Assembly: GCA_026545225.1 (NCBI GenBank) | Contig: CM048845.1 | Span: forward strand, 29,168,001 to 29,232,000 | DNA from: Cornus controversa | Taxonomy: Eukaryota > Streptophyta > Magnoliopsida > Cornales > Cornaceae | Reading direction: 5' to 3' | Length of the DNA stretch: 64,000 nucleotides | Shown here: piece after piece, positions 24,670-35,760 of the stretch | Position numbering within the stretch: position 1 is the stretch's first letter | Layout: the number at the start of each line of letters is the position of its first letter | Program-made: the position numbers and the translations under genes | Notes under the pieces: generated by a model | What the model was told of the DNA's origin: nothing | The model's database searches: none | What the model saw: the letters and a program-made list of their open reading frames with translations, nothing else

Positions 24670-25654
24670 GATCATTTTGAAGTAAAATATAGTACTATGG
24701 TTTGGCAATCAGAGTTTGAGATAGAATGTATGATAAAAAGTGGAAGCTTCAATGGAAGGAAGTTAATTTGATTGGTGATGCTTTTTGCTGGTAGTTGTAA
24801 AGCATAACAATCTTATGCGTTTCTTCTTGGGTGCTAAAATTCTCTCTCTCTCTTTTTTTTTTTTAATGTGGTAACTAATATGCTATATGATGTGACTTGG
24901 CAGTAAGCAACCTCCCAGAAAGACAAGAATACATAGTGACAGTACATCTAAATATAGTAGTAGTAGTAGTAAAAATTACGTGCAATGCACGTTTTAAGAA
25001 CGGTTTTATGAAGAGAATTTCTTAATTAAATAAAGAAAAAAATTAAAAATAAGATAAACTGAAATAAAATAGATCCTATATATATAGCTGAAGAAAAAAG
25101 CAAGAAAAGAAGATATCTAATCTGCAATTAAGGACAACAAGAGAAAACATGTGATTTTTGAAAACTCAATTACTTGGGGAAGGGGTCATGTCTTTTGGAG
25201 ATAGACTAATTAACCCAGTTCTCTCTTTCGAGAGAGAGACCCAATTCTTCAGCTTGTCTATTATAGAGGGGAGGGAGTGATGAGAGAAAAAAAAAATCAA
25301 CTCTATTTTAGTGTTTGAGACTAGTAGTTTGGTCCAACTAGTAATTGTTATAAGGGTGATTTTATTCGGTTTGTGAGGTTATTTTAGTAATTCGGCTTCA
25401 TACGAAGGTACTTTTGACATTTTGTTTTTGACTTAACGGGTATGATGGTTAATTAACGACAAAGGTATCCTGAGTAAAAGTAAACAAAACCTCAAAGGAG
25501 GTTGACCATCATACTTTAAAATTTTTAATTTCAGAGTAATCTTAGGAAGCTAGATTAATTTACCCCTTCAAAACTATTCCAAAGAATCTACAAATTCAGG
25601 ACCTCACACGCCTCATACTAGAGAAAAATGGCCATAGCACTCAAAACCTTCATG
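24670..25654. other. Upstream region of NHL, no further gene seen
   Basis: Contains a CT/T tract (24841-24865), a (TAG)n run (about 24955-24972) and AT-rich sequence up to the insertion site of Gypsy element B. Promoter elements beyond the TATA box could not be assigned. Confidence 0.4.
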
Positions 25655-26122
25655 GAACTTGAAATACCCCTTACAGTCTCACGCATGAGGTGGCCAGTCT
25701 CATACACAAAATATAAGGAATACCTATAGTTGATAGTATGCAAGCACATAATACAAGGATAACAAAATAAATAAATAAAGAAGTGTGAAAAGAAAACTTT
25801 AATGAGAGGACGAATAAAATAAAATAAAATTTAGAGTCTGAACAATACAACTTGGAAGTCTTGTAACTCAAGGACCCCTAAACTCAAAATATAATAAAAA
25901 TAATCTAAATCAGCATTCCCATAAAGTTCATATCTTAAACACAAAGAAAGGAATATGTCCTTACTCTGAAAACTGATAAGAGAAGATGACTGTCACAATC
26001 TACGAACTCAAGACTCTATTCTTGCAGTGGAACCGACCTGGGACCTGAAATACCAATAAGATGGGTTAAACCCACAAGCAAGTTCCCTCTACTACCACCT
26101 AATCAGAGAGCCGGTAAACATA

Positions 26123-26246
26123 CCCTCTATATGAGGACAGTAAAAACATATAGATATGACTATACCATAATGATAATCTCCTGTCCCTCTATATGAGGAC
26201 AGTAAAAACATATAGATATGACTATACCATAATGATAATCTCCTAT
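26123..26246 (-). repeat. 62-bp tandem duplication private to the 3' LTR of B
   Basis: The unit beginning CCCTCTATATGAGGACAG at 26123 is repeated almost perfectly from 26185. The 5' LTR has a single copy near 52868, so the duplication arose after insertion. Confidence 0.85.
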
Positions 26247-26376
26247 CTCAGAAATAATTAGAACTACGTTCTGAATCAACCTATCCATTATCACAATAAA
26301 GGTAGAACAAGTTTTTAAGTTTGAACAAGTGGCAATCTCAGCATGACTGGGCAGATAACTAAATTTCTTATAAAGT

Positions 26377-26665
26377 ATTAGGCAATCCTAACATGCCTAT
26401 ACCTATATTTTATTAATACCTTATTAGGTATTGGACAATCTTGACATGCCCCAAATATAATATACAGTTACCTTATTAGGTATTAGGCAATCCTGACATG
26501 CCGCAAAATATATTGTATAGATACTTTATTATGTATTAGGCAATCCTGACATGTAGCAAAATATAATGTACATATACCTTAATAGGTATTAGGCAATCCT
26601 GACATGCCGCAAAATATAATGTATAAATACCTTATTAGGTATTTGGCAATCCCAACATACCTCCA
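26377..26665 (-). repeat. ~60-bp tandem repeat in the 3' LTR of B
   Basis: About five to six units, each with TATTAGGCAATCCTGACATG and an AAATATAATGTA spacer. Matching arrays exist at 53050-53475 (5' LTR of B) and, on the other strand, 59545-59810 (element C). Confidence 0.8.
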
Positions 26666-28289
26666 TATTACTTTAAATAATAATCTAACATACTTAAAAT
26701 CATGCTAATTAATATCATGAAAATCCTATTGTCACATTTATTAATTAAATAATTAAAAAATGAGCCAACACACCATAAAAGTAACTGAGTTTAACATACT
26801 CTGATAAACTGATTTAAACATCATATAATACAAATCAAGAACATTTCTGCTAACAAAGAAACAATTAATTAAAAAGAAACCCCACAATAAAGCCTACACT
26901 TCCTTTTAAACTACAAGTAAATCTAAACCTAGCTCTAGTCTAGGTTTCTCTAAATAATCTGTCTCCAAAACTCCTATTAAAAGTTTTGGAATTTTTCGGT
27001 AATTTAAAATATTTTTCCTAATTTTCTACATTTTAAAAAAATTTCAAATTAAAAAAAATTAATTAAATATTCTGGACTGGGCAAGTTGGCGGGCTTGGCG
27101 AGTGGGACCGGTCCCCCATTTTTTCGGTCCCCACCAGCCACCGGCAGTGCGCGTTGCTGGCCTCCTTCCCACACTAACTCCTGTGCATGCAAAACAGGGT
27201 AGCCACATACTGCTGATTTCTTGGCCTCTTTTCGCCATCAAAACTCCTATTTGAATATACTATTCAACTCCTCTGGGTCTAAGCTACGCATTGGTACCAA
27301 AATCCCCATCATTCCTAGCCTAAATAAAAAAATCCCAAATTCAAGTTTTAGGGTTCTTCAATTTCAAATTCAAATTCCTGTCAAATTACCCAACGATTCA
27401 CCATCAAACTTACAAGAACTATTCAGGAGAGCAAGATCAACAATTTAATCAAAACAAAATCTTTCAAAAATGGCAATAACATTCAACACAAATTTCATGT
27501 TTATATATATATATATATATATATATGCCTGGCTATATACCCATATATACACGTATATATATACGAGAATTTAAACCATAGAACTACCAAATTCGTAGAT
27601 CATTCATGTTTAATCAAACAAAAATTCCTTTAAATTGCAATTAAGCAAGAATCCCAAATTGTTAAACCTAATAATACATAAACCTATATGCATATACATG
27701 TATACGCATGCAATAAAAAAAGGGGAAGTGAAGAGATTGAACTTGCCTTATGATTTTTTGCAAAATCACTTTCCCTCCCTTTTTTGGCATCTACCGTTCT
27801 CTCCATGTCTGTGCGTAGGAACTACTAAACCCTAATTTCTTTTTTCTCTTATTTTATTTTCTTTCTATAAAACTAAAATAATTCCTAAATGATAAAAAAA
27901 AAGATAAATATAATATATTTAGCCCACCTATAAATAAAAATATATAAATATATATAGTCCAACCTAACAGTTGAGCCCAACCTAATAACAATTAAAAAAA
28001 CTAAAAGGAATTGCAGCCCAAAAATCCACCCCATTTATTTAAAGAAAACTTTCATCTAAAATAAATATTTCACAAATATTTAAAATCAATCAACACTTAA
28101 CAACAAATCAAACATCCACATTAAACAAAATAAACATGCATTGACAAAATGAACTAAAACATTGAAAACATCACAAAATGAACAATTTAAATAATTAAAA
28201 CCCCAAATTAAATATCGACATTTACATTCTTCCTCCTTGAAAAAAGGAATTTTGTCCTTGGAATTCATCTCATACCTAAAATAAAAGCT

Positions 28290-29500
28290 CTGGATATTTT
28301 GCCTTTAATTCATCCTCCTTTTCTCAAGTGGACTCCGCCTCATTGTGGTGGCTCCACTGATCCCTAACTAAAGGAATGGTCTTGGAACGAGGGACTTGGT
28401 TCCTACGATCAAAAATACAGTAAGGTTGCTTGACATATGTTACATATGGCTGCAACTCAATCTCCTCAACCTCAATGCGCTGATAGGATCCCCATCCTTA
28501 AGGAATTTCTGCAACATAGACACATGAAAGACATTATGCACCCTGTGCATTGTGTCTGGTAACGCCAATCTATACGCTACTGCCCCAATCCTGTCAGTAA
28601 TCATGAAAGGACCCACAAAATGAGGCAACAACTTTCCCTTTTTTCCAAATCGCATTACACCCTTCATAGGAGAAACCTTGTGTAAAACCTGATCTCTCAC
28701 CTTGAACTCTAGTGCTCGAGTTCTCTGATCAGTATAACTCTTTTGTCTACTCTGAGCAGTCCGTATACGGTCTCTAATAAGAGCGACTTTCTCGGATACG
28801 TCCTTAATAAATTCAGGATCCAAGAATCTATTCTCTCTAACCTCTAACCAGCATACAAGTGACCTATATGGGCGCCCACCCATACAGAGCCTCGAATGGG
28901 GCCATACCAATAGTCTTTTGATAACTATTGTTATAAGCAAACTCAACGAGTGGCAAGTAAGTCAAGTACACATGCTCGCAACATATCCTCTAAAATCTGA
29001 TTAACCCTCTCAGTCTGACCATCGGTCTAAGGGGGATAGGTTGTACTGAGATGCAGAGTTGTACCCATAGCCTACTAAAAACTCTCCCAAAACCCTAAAA
29101 CAAAATTTGAATCTCTATCTGATATAATGGAGATAAAGGTACTCCATGGTGCTTCACTATCTCTGTCATATAAAGCTTCGCATATTGATCTGAAGTGTAA
29201 CTTGATCGAACTGGCAAGAAATGGGCTGATTTTGTCAACCTGTCCACTATCACCCAAATAGCATCATGATTTCGTTGTGAGGTGGGAAGTCCCACAATGA
29301 AATCCATAGAAATGCTCTCCCATTTCCACTCCGGTATAGGTAGCGGGTGCAACGATCCTAGTAGTCTCTGGTGATCAATCTTGATCATTTGAAAAGGGCT
29401 ACACTAAGAAACCAATATAGCAATGTCACTCTTCATGCCTACCCACCAAAATTGGAGCTTCATGTCCAGGAACATTTTATCCCCACTTGGGTGTACCGAA
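28290..29500 (-). pseudogene. Element B integrase and chromodomain, broken
   Basis: Minus-strand pieces: integrase core with ESISMDFIVGLPTSQ and VDRLTKSAHFLPV (29388-29095), then the C-terminal part with DQVLHKVSPMKGVMRFGKKG, HFVGPFMITDRIGAVAYRLA and HNVFHVSMLQKF (28946-28440), then a chromodomain-like end with KTIPLVRDQW and TWEKEDELK-type residues (about 28420-28290, with a stop). This order, with a chromodomain after integrase, is the hallmark of Ty3/Gypsy chromoviruses. The N-terminal zinc-binding part of integrase (about 29400-29500) is only faintly visible. Stops and at least two frameshifts make it non-functional. Confidence 0.85.
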
Positions 29501-29502
29501 AA

Positions 29503-30204
29503 CTATGAACTATGAGCCTCACTCCTCACTGCCCTCCTCAATTCATCCTTGGGAGGAACCACTAACGGCCCATTGTATCTCAATCCTCCATCTGTACCCA
29601 CTATGTAGAACGGTACTTCCCCACATTTTAACTCGGCCACTTCCTCTATGCACTGCGGGTCAGTAAGGTGATCTGTAAATACCATGCGAATGATAGCAGG
29701 TGTAACCACCGCACATGCTACAAAGGCATTAGCTAAATTATGAAAGTTGCTCAAGTCATTCCATTCTACTTCAAATAGAGCTGAAAGACTAGCATAGGGT
29801 CGACAACTAAGTGCATCAGCTACTACATTCATTTTCCCTAGGTGGTATTGGATGGAAAACTGATAATCTTTCACAAATTCTAACCACCTGTTCTGCCTCA
29901 TATTCAGCTCCTTCTGTGAGAACAGGTATTGCAAACTCTTGTGGTCGCTGAAAAATCTGAAAGTCTCACCCAAGTGGTAATGCCTCCAAATTCCCAAGGC
30001 AAAAACTACAGCTGCCAACTCTGCATCATGAGTCGGGTAATTAAGCTCGTGATGCTTAATCTTATGTGAAGCATAGGATATCGACCTTTCCTCTTGCATC
30101 AACACACAACACAAACCCTGCAATGTTGCATCGATATATACCAAGTACTCAATTCTGCTCTGAGGAGTAGCTAAGATAGGTACAGTTGTCAACCTGCTCT
30201 TCAA
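29503..30204 (-). pseudogene. Element B RNase H and connection region
   Basis: An open minus-strand frame of 233 residues: [20 protein letters not shown] (RNase H first acidic residue), [32 protein letters not shown] and [11 protein letters not shown], then a linker toward integrase. The catalytic pattern is complete by eye. The frame is continuous in itself but isolated by stops on both sides from RT and integrase. Confidence 0.85.
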
Positions 30205-31191
30205 CTCATCAAACGCCGCCTAACAAGAATCATCCCAAATGAAAGGCACACCTTTTTAATTAAATAGGTGAGCGGACCAGCAATCTTGGAAAAACCCTAA
30301 ATGAACCTGCGGTAATAACCAGCTAACCTAGAAAACTATGTATCTCTGAGGGTAACGTAGGTTGCCCCCACTCCAAAACTGTCGACACTTTACTTGGATC
30401 GACTGTTATCCCCTTATTAAAGACTAGGTGACCCAAGAACTTCACCTCCCTCTGCTAGAAATCACACTTCTCAAACTTTGCATACAACTGATGGGTTGTC
30501 AATGTCTGTAGAACAATATTGAGATGTCTAGCATGATCCTCCTCTGACCTAGAATAAACTAGAATGTCATCGATAAAGTTAATAACAAACTGATCTAAGT
30601 AGGCTCTGAACACTCTGTTCATCAGATCCATGAAGACAGTTGGGGCATTCATCAAAACAAAAGGCATAACACAGAACTCATAAGACCCATATCTGGTAAG
30701 AAAGGCTATTTTTGGTACATCCTGTTCCCTAACTTAGAGCTGATGATACCCGAATCTCAAATCTATCTTGGAGAAGTAGGTGTCTCCCTTCAACTGACCG
30801 AATAGATCATCAATCCTTGGCAACGGGTACTTGTTGTGGATTGTGACCTTATTTAACTCTTTGTAGTCTATACAAAGGTGAAGAGACCCATCCTTCTTTT
30901 TCATAAACAGTACTGGTGCTCCCCACGGTGAAGTACTACTTTAAATGAATTTCTGATTGAGAAGCTACTGAATCTGATCTTTCAGTTCTCTCATTTTCAC
31001 AGGTACCATTCTATATGGGGCCCTAGCAATAGGCCTAGTGCTTGGAGCTAAATTAATTACAATGTCTACCTCACGACTTGGTGGAAGTCCTGGGATTTTC
31101 TGAAACACATCCTAAAAATATTGCACCACGGGAATGGAATCTAGAGAAATTATAGTTCCCTCCGGAGACTCCTCGCTGATAAAAAATAAGT
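30205..31191 (-). pseudogene. Element B reverse transcriptase, broken
   Basis: Reading leftward from 31191: an IPVV...DVFQ-type start, [48 protein letters not shown], then [20 protein letters not shown] and [10 protein letters not shown] (active site), and the thumb region with [10 protein letters not shown]. Several in-frame stops occur at positions where relatives have Q or W (for example after KFEKCDF), consistent with C-to-T or G-to-A decay. The Athila-like element entered just upstream, between protease and RT. Confidence 0.87.
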
Positions 31192-31196
31192 GTGTG

Positions 31197-32656
31197 TGAT
31201 CCGCGTTGAATGTTACGCATTCTAACCTCTTAACTTATGTATTTTATTCTCTGAGTGATAGATTATTTTGTTATTTTACTTTGCTTTAGTGTTTTAGTTA
31301 AAACCATGATTTTGGGCTTTTAAAGAAGACATCTAAGATGGTTAGATGAAATCTACATCAAGGAGATCTATTCAACCATTTATTTCAACTCAAATTAATC
31401 CAAGGAAGAGGTCCAAGAGAATTATAGCTGCTTAAGAAGGTTTCGGGCCTGAAGCCCAAATCTGCGCACAATACAATCTTAATCCCATTTTAGAAAATGG
31501 ACCAGAAGTATTATTTCTGAGCCTCAAATTGACTTAATTTCAATTTTTATTGTATGAAATTCGATTCTACACACTTTTGTATTTCACGAAAATTTCATGA
31601 ATCGGACTTCTACATGGTCAAAAGTTAGGCTGAACGTCAGCGGAAAAAACCCACCTGATTAGTGCTGCGGGAAAACCTAATTAATTCCTAATTGGATTAG
31701 GACTTTGATGTATTCTCTTGGGACATAGAGTGAAGAATTGGAGGCTGAGTGAGGGAGAGATTGGAGAGTCTGAGAGAGCTTTGGAAAGAACAGAAGATAT
31801 ACTTTGCAAAGCCATTGGAGAACGAAGTCATACACATAATTCATGAAGATGATGCCTTCTTCCTCAATAGTTAAAGCTTCTTCTTCTACCATGAGCGGCT
31901 AGTTCATCCACTAGGGTTTTGATGTAGCCCTAACAAAGCATCAATGGTTTGATTATTTTAATTATTGGAGACCTTTATATACATGCATAGATTGTGTAAT
32001 TTAGAGGATTCTTATTATAGAATTGAACAATAAAAGTCTTGTAAATTCAGTTTCAATGATTTCTTATCTTGTCTTAGATATTTAGTTGTTGTTATTGAAC
32101 TCAATCTATCTTATTTTTTGTGATCATGAGAACGATTATTACACAATTGTAATCACTGAATATATCATTAAAAGCTTTGATGGATTATGCCTAGAGAAGA
32201 TGAACCATACTGCACCCTAGATTAGAGTAGTTAGGCAGATGGCCTATGCCAATCGAAGATAGTCCATGACTTAGCCTTAATCATATGTTATCTTCTTGAC
32301 GGATAAAGGTGAGCTTGTAGCCACCGATACCACTTTTGCATGATATAATCCCCCATAGTTAATTCAATTGACCATTGATTGTGGAGTTAGTGGTGAAGTC
32401 AAATATCCTAGATTTATCTCATATTATCTTCACTCTCTATTTCCTTTGATTTATTTTATTTTGCTTTTTAGTTAATTTAAATGTAAAAATCAGAATTCTT
32501 TTCTCTTAAATTTAATTAGAATTAATTCCGTATTCCAACTCATCAGACCACAATCCCTGAGGTTCGACACCCCTTTCGATAACCCTATTCTGCAAGGAAT
32601 TCGTTCTATTGCAAAGTGTGGTAATTATAATTTGAGACGCACTCACACAAGAATCA
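31197..32656 (+). mobile_element. 5' LTR of the Athila-like element (1460 bp)
   Basis: Starts TGATCCGCGTTGAATG and ends AAGAATCA; the primer-binding site follows 5 bases later. It carries a TATATA near 31976 and an AATAAA near 32029. Homologous copies: 11458-12706 and 48679-50631. Confidence 0.88.
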
Positions 32657-32661
32657 ATTTT

Positions 32662-32679
32662 TGGCGTCGTTGCCAGGGA
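32662..32679 (+). other. Primer-binding site of the Athila-like element
   Basis: TGGCGTCGTTGCCAGGGA, close to the Athila/Tat consensus usually described as tRNA-Asp type. It fixes plus orientation. Confidence 0.85.
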
Positions 32680-32801
32680 TTATCTATTTGATTGATTGGA
32701 TTTTACATAATTAATTTTAATTGGATTTTTAGTTTTGGAATTTTTTTTATATTTTGTTTTTAATTTTGTTTTTGTTTTCTTTTCAGGTGCTTTTGGCTAA
32801 T

Positions 32802-33592
32802 ATATGCAAGGTCGTCGTTCTGTAACTGATCCTTTGATACCTCTTGATCTTGAGCCTGAACATACTCTTAGGCAACAGAGGAACATCCCTGTTAATACCA
32901 TTGTGCAAGAGAAAGAATTAATTGAAGACATGGACAGTAATGCAACCGTCATATCAACCAAGAAATTTTGTACCTTAACAGCAATATCAAACACAAAGTC
33001 CTATGGCACAGAGAATTTCTGCTATTGAAAACAAGCTGACACTTACCTTATCAAAGTTTGATAAACTTGATTCTTTGATAGAGACAGTGCAAGTTACTGC
33101 AACAATAGTACAATCTACAGTTCAACTAGTGCACTCTCATTCTCAATCCATTGCCAAACTGGAATCTCAGTTTGGATAGCTTGCTACTTCATTAAGTAGA
33201 AAGGAAGAAGGGAAGCTCCCTAGTCAACCAATTGCTAATCCAAAAGGGCTCCAAGCTTCCACAAGCAACCCACACCATGAGTAAGTTCAAGCCATTACCA
33301 CTTTGAGGAGTGGGAAAACTATTGATAATAAGGTGGTGAGAAGAAAGAAGAAGAAAAAGTGACCACAAGTCCAAGTGCTGAAATTCCTTATGAGCCCAAG
33401 GCTCATTTCCCACAATGTTTCCTTGAAGCATCTAAATTGGGAAAGCAAGGGGACAAGCTGCATGACATGATGGAGGTGTTTCGACAAGTGAAGATTAATT
33501 TACCACTCCTTGATGCCATCAAGCAAATTCCTTCTTATGCTCAAGTTTTGAAGGACTTGTGCACTCTAAAAGTCATGTGCCAAAAAAAGTGA
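32802..33592 (+). pseudogene. Athila-like gag remnant with large deletion
   Basis: A gag start (MQGRRSVTDPLIPLDLEPEH, 32802) is followed after about 65 codons by sequence equivalent to the C-terminal part of Athila gag: LATSLSRKEEGKLPSQPIAN, ITTLRSGKTIDNK and PLLDAIKQIPSYAQVLKDLC. The capsid region between is absent, so several hundred codons appear to have been lost near 32990-33040. Stops occur at 33177 and later. The end is shifted against the protease frame at a run of seven A (33582-33588). Confidence 0.75.
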
Positions 33593-35611
33593 TGATGCCA
33601 CAACAAGTGAGTTCTATAATTCAGCAGTGCACTTCTCCCAAGTACAAAGATCCTAGTGCCCTAACTATCTCATGCATCATTTGGGAGCACCATGTTGATA
33701 AAGTTCTTCTTGATTTGGGTGCAAGTGTGAATTTTCTGCCCTATTTAGTATACTTACAATTGGGCTTGGGAGAATTGAAGCCTACCTCGGTGGTATTGCA
33801 ATTTACAGACAGATCAACAAAGCAACCCCGAGGAATCATTGAAGATGTGCTCATTAAAGTGGACAAGTTCTACTTTTCAGTTGATTTTATTGTACTTGAC
33901 ACTGAGCTGGTTCATAATCCAAAGAGGCACATTCCAGTGATCCTTGGTCGACCTTTCTTAGCTACTGCTGATGCTTGCATAAATTGTAGGTCGAGGATTA
34001 TGGATATCTCATTTGGCAACATGAATGTCGAGCTTAATGTGTTCAATGCTATCCAACACCCTCGAAATCAGAGTGATGTGTTTTGCATGGATGATATTGA
34101 TGAATGTGTAGAGGAATTTGTTTCATCCTCTATATCTCGAAACTCCTTGGAGGTATGTAAGTCTCTTTATGACTTTGAGAAAATTAATGATGAAAAGTTG
34201 TGTGAAGAGGTGAATTCTATGCTAGAAGTGGATGCTATTCAGAATACTCCGCCAAGGAGAATTCCAATCGAGCCACTCCTTTCTCTCTCTAGCACTCCCC
34301 TAGTAACTTCATTGGAGTCCCCTCCCCACTTAGAGTTGAACCCGTTGCCTGACAAATTGAAGTATGTATTTTTGGGGGCACAAAGAACTCTTCCTGTTAT
34401 TATTGCCTCTGATCTGATAGAAACTCAAGAAAAGTGCTTAGTAGAGGTCTTGTATCAATATCGTGAAGCCATTAGGTGGAGTGTTGTTGATCTTAAGGGC
34501 ATTGATCCCTTAATTTGCATGCACAAAATCCATCTGGAAGAAGGATATAAGCCATCTAGAGAGGCACAGAGGAGACTGAACCCTAACATGAAGGAGGTGG
34601 TAAAGAAAGCGGTTGTCAAGTTACCTGATGCGGGTATTATTTATCCAATTTCTAACAGCACATGGGTGAGTCTAACACAAGTGGTTCCTAAGAAGTCTGG
34701 CCTTACCATTGTCCCTAACTTTGTGGGAGAGTTTGTTCCACAACGTACTGCCACAGGTTGGTGTGTTTGCATTGATTACAGAAAGCTCAATTCCATGACA
34801 AGGAAGGATCACTTCCCTCTTCCATTCATTGATTAAATACTTAAAAGGTTAGCTGGCCAAAGCTATTATTGCTTTCTGGATGGCTACTCTGGTTATAACC
34901 AAGTGGCTATGGATCCAGAAGATCAAGAAAAGACTACTTTCACTTGTCCATTTGGTACTTTTGCTTATCATCGTATGCCATTTGGGTTATGTAATGCTCC
35001 GGCGACATTCCAGAGGTGTATGATGGCCATCTTTTCTGACATGGTGGAAAAATTCTTGGAGGTGTTCATGGATGACTTTTCTATTTTTGGGTCATCCTTT
35101 GAAGATTGTTTGAGCAATTTATCACTTGTTCATCAAAGGTGCCGAGAACAGAATTTGGTACTTAGTTAGGAAAAGAGCCATTTCATGGTAAAAGAGGGTA
35201 TTGTGTTGGGCCATATTGTGTCAGAGAGAGGCATTGAAGTTGATAAAGCAAAGATCGACTTAATTGCAACTCTACCTGCTCCAACTTCAGTGAAGCAAGT
35301 TCATTCTTTCTTAGGCCATGCTGGGTTCTATAGAAGATTCATCAAGGATTTCAGTAAAATTGCTAGACCATTGTGCCATTTACTATCTAAAGATGTTTCC
35401 TTTTCCTTTGATGAAGAATGTGTGCAAGCTTTTGAGAAGCTTCGGTCTTTGTTATCCTCTGCACCAATCATGCAATCTCCAAAATGGGCTCTACCTTTTG
35501 AAATCATGTGTGATGCCTCTGATTATGCAGTAGGAGCAATGTTGGGACAAAGAGAGGAGAAACGACCATATGTCATCTACTATGCCAGTAAGACTCTCTC
35601 TGATGCCCAAC
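33559..35611 (+). pseudogene. Athila-like protease, RT and RNase H (first part), broken
   Basis: The frame runs to a stop at 34834, resumes to 35169 and again to the CACTA insertion. Protease: LLDLGASVNFLP (Athila-type D-L-G-A-S) and HIPVILGRPFLATADA. RT: STWVSLTQVVPKK, CIDYRKLN, YYCFLDGYSGYNQVAM, MPFGLCNAPATFQRCMMAIF, FMDDFSIFG. RNase H begins WALPFEIMCDASDYAVGAML and YYASKTLSDAQ. The stop at 34834-34836 replaces an expected CAA (Gln) and that at 35167-35169 an expected TGG (Trp), each one transition away. After 35611 the next bases are the TSD TCA and the CACTA terminus. Confidence 0.88.
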
Positions 35612-35760
35612 TCACACTACAAGAAATAAGGTCTTTAGGGACGGGCTTTTAGAGACAGTCTAAAAACTATCTCCAAAGGTATCATTTTTAGGGACAACAA
35701 TAGTTAACTATCCCTAAAGGTGTGAGTTTTAGGGACAGTAAAATATAACTGTCCCTAATA

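Larger units (their letters stand above)
25660..28226 (-). mobile_element. 3' LTR of Gypsy element B (2567 bp)
   Basis: Minus strand starts TGTAAATGTC after a GAGGAAGAA polypurine tract (28227-28245) and ends GGTATTTCA. Homologous along its length to 52408-55149. It holds a (TA)n run (about 27498-27526), a G-rich block with a GGGACCGGTCCC palindrome near 27105-27116, a tandem ~60-bp repeat and a private 62-bp duplication. Confidence 0.88.

Noticed and set aside
26377-26665. Possible centromeric or satellite array
   Set aside because: Only five to six ~60-bp units, confined to LTRs of one Gypsy family and present in three of its LTRs.
27059-27241. 60-codon minus-strand ORF in the G-rich block of the B LTR
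   Set aside because: A related ORF in the other LTR (53893-54204) does not keep the frame; composition-driven.
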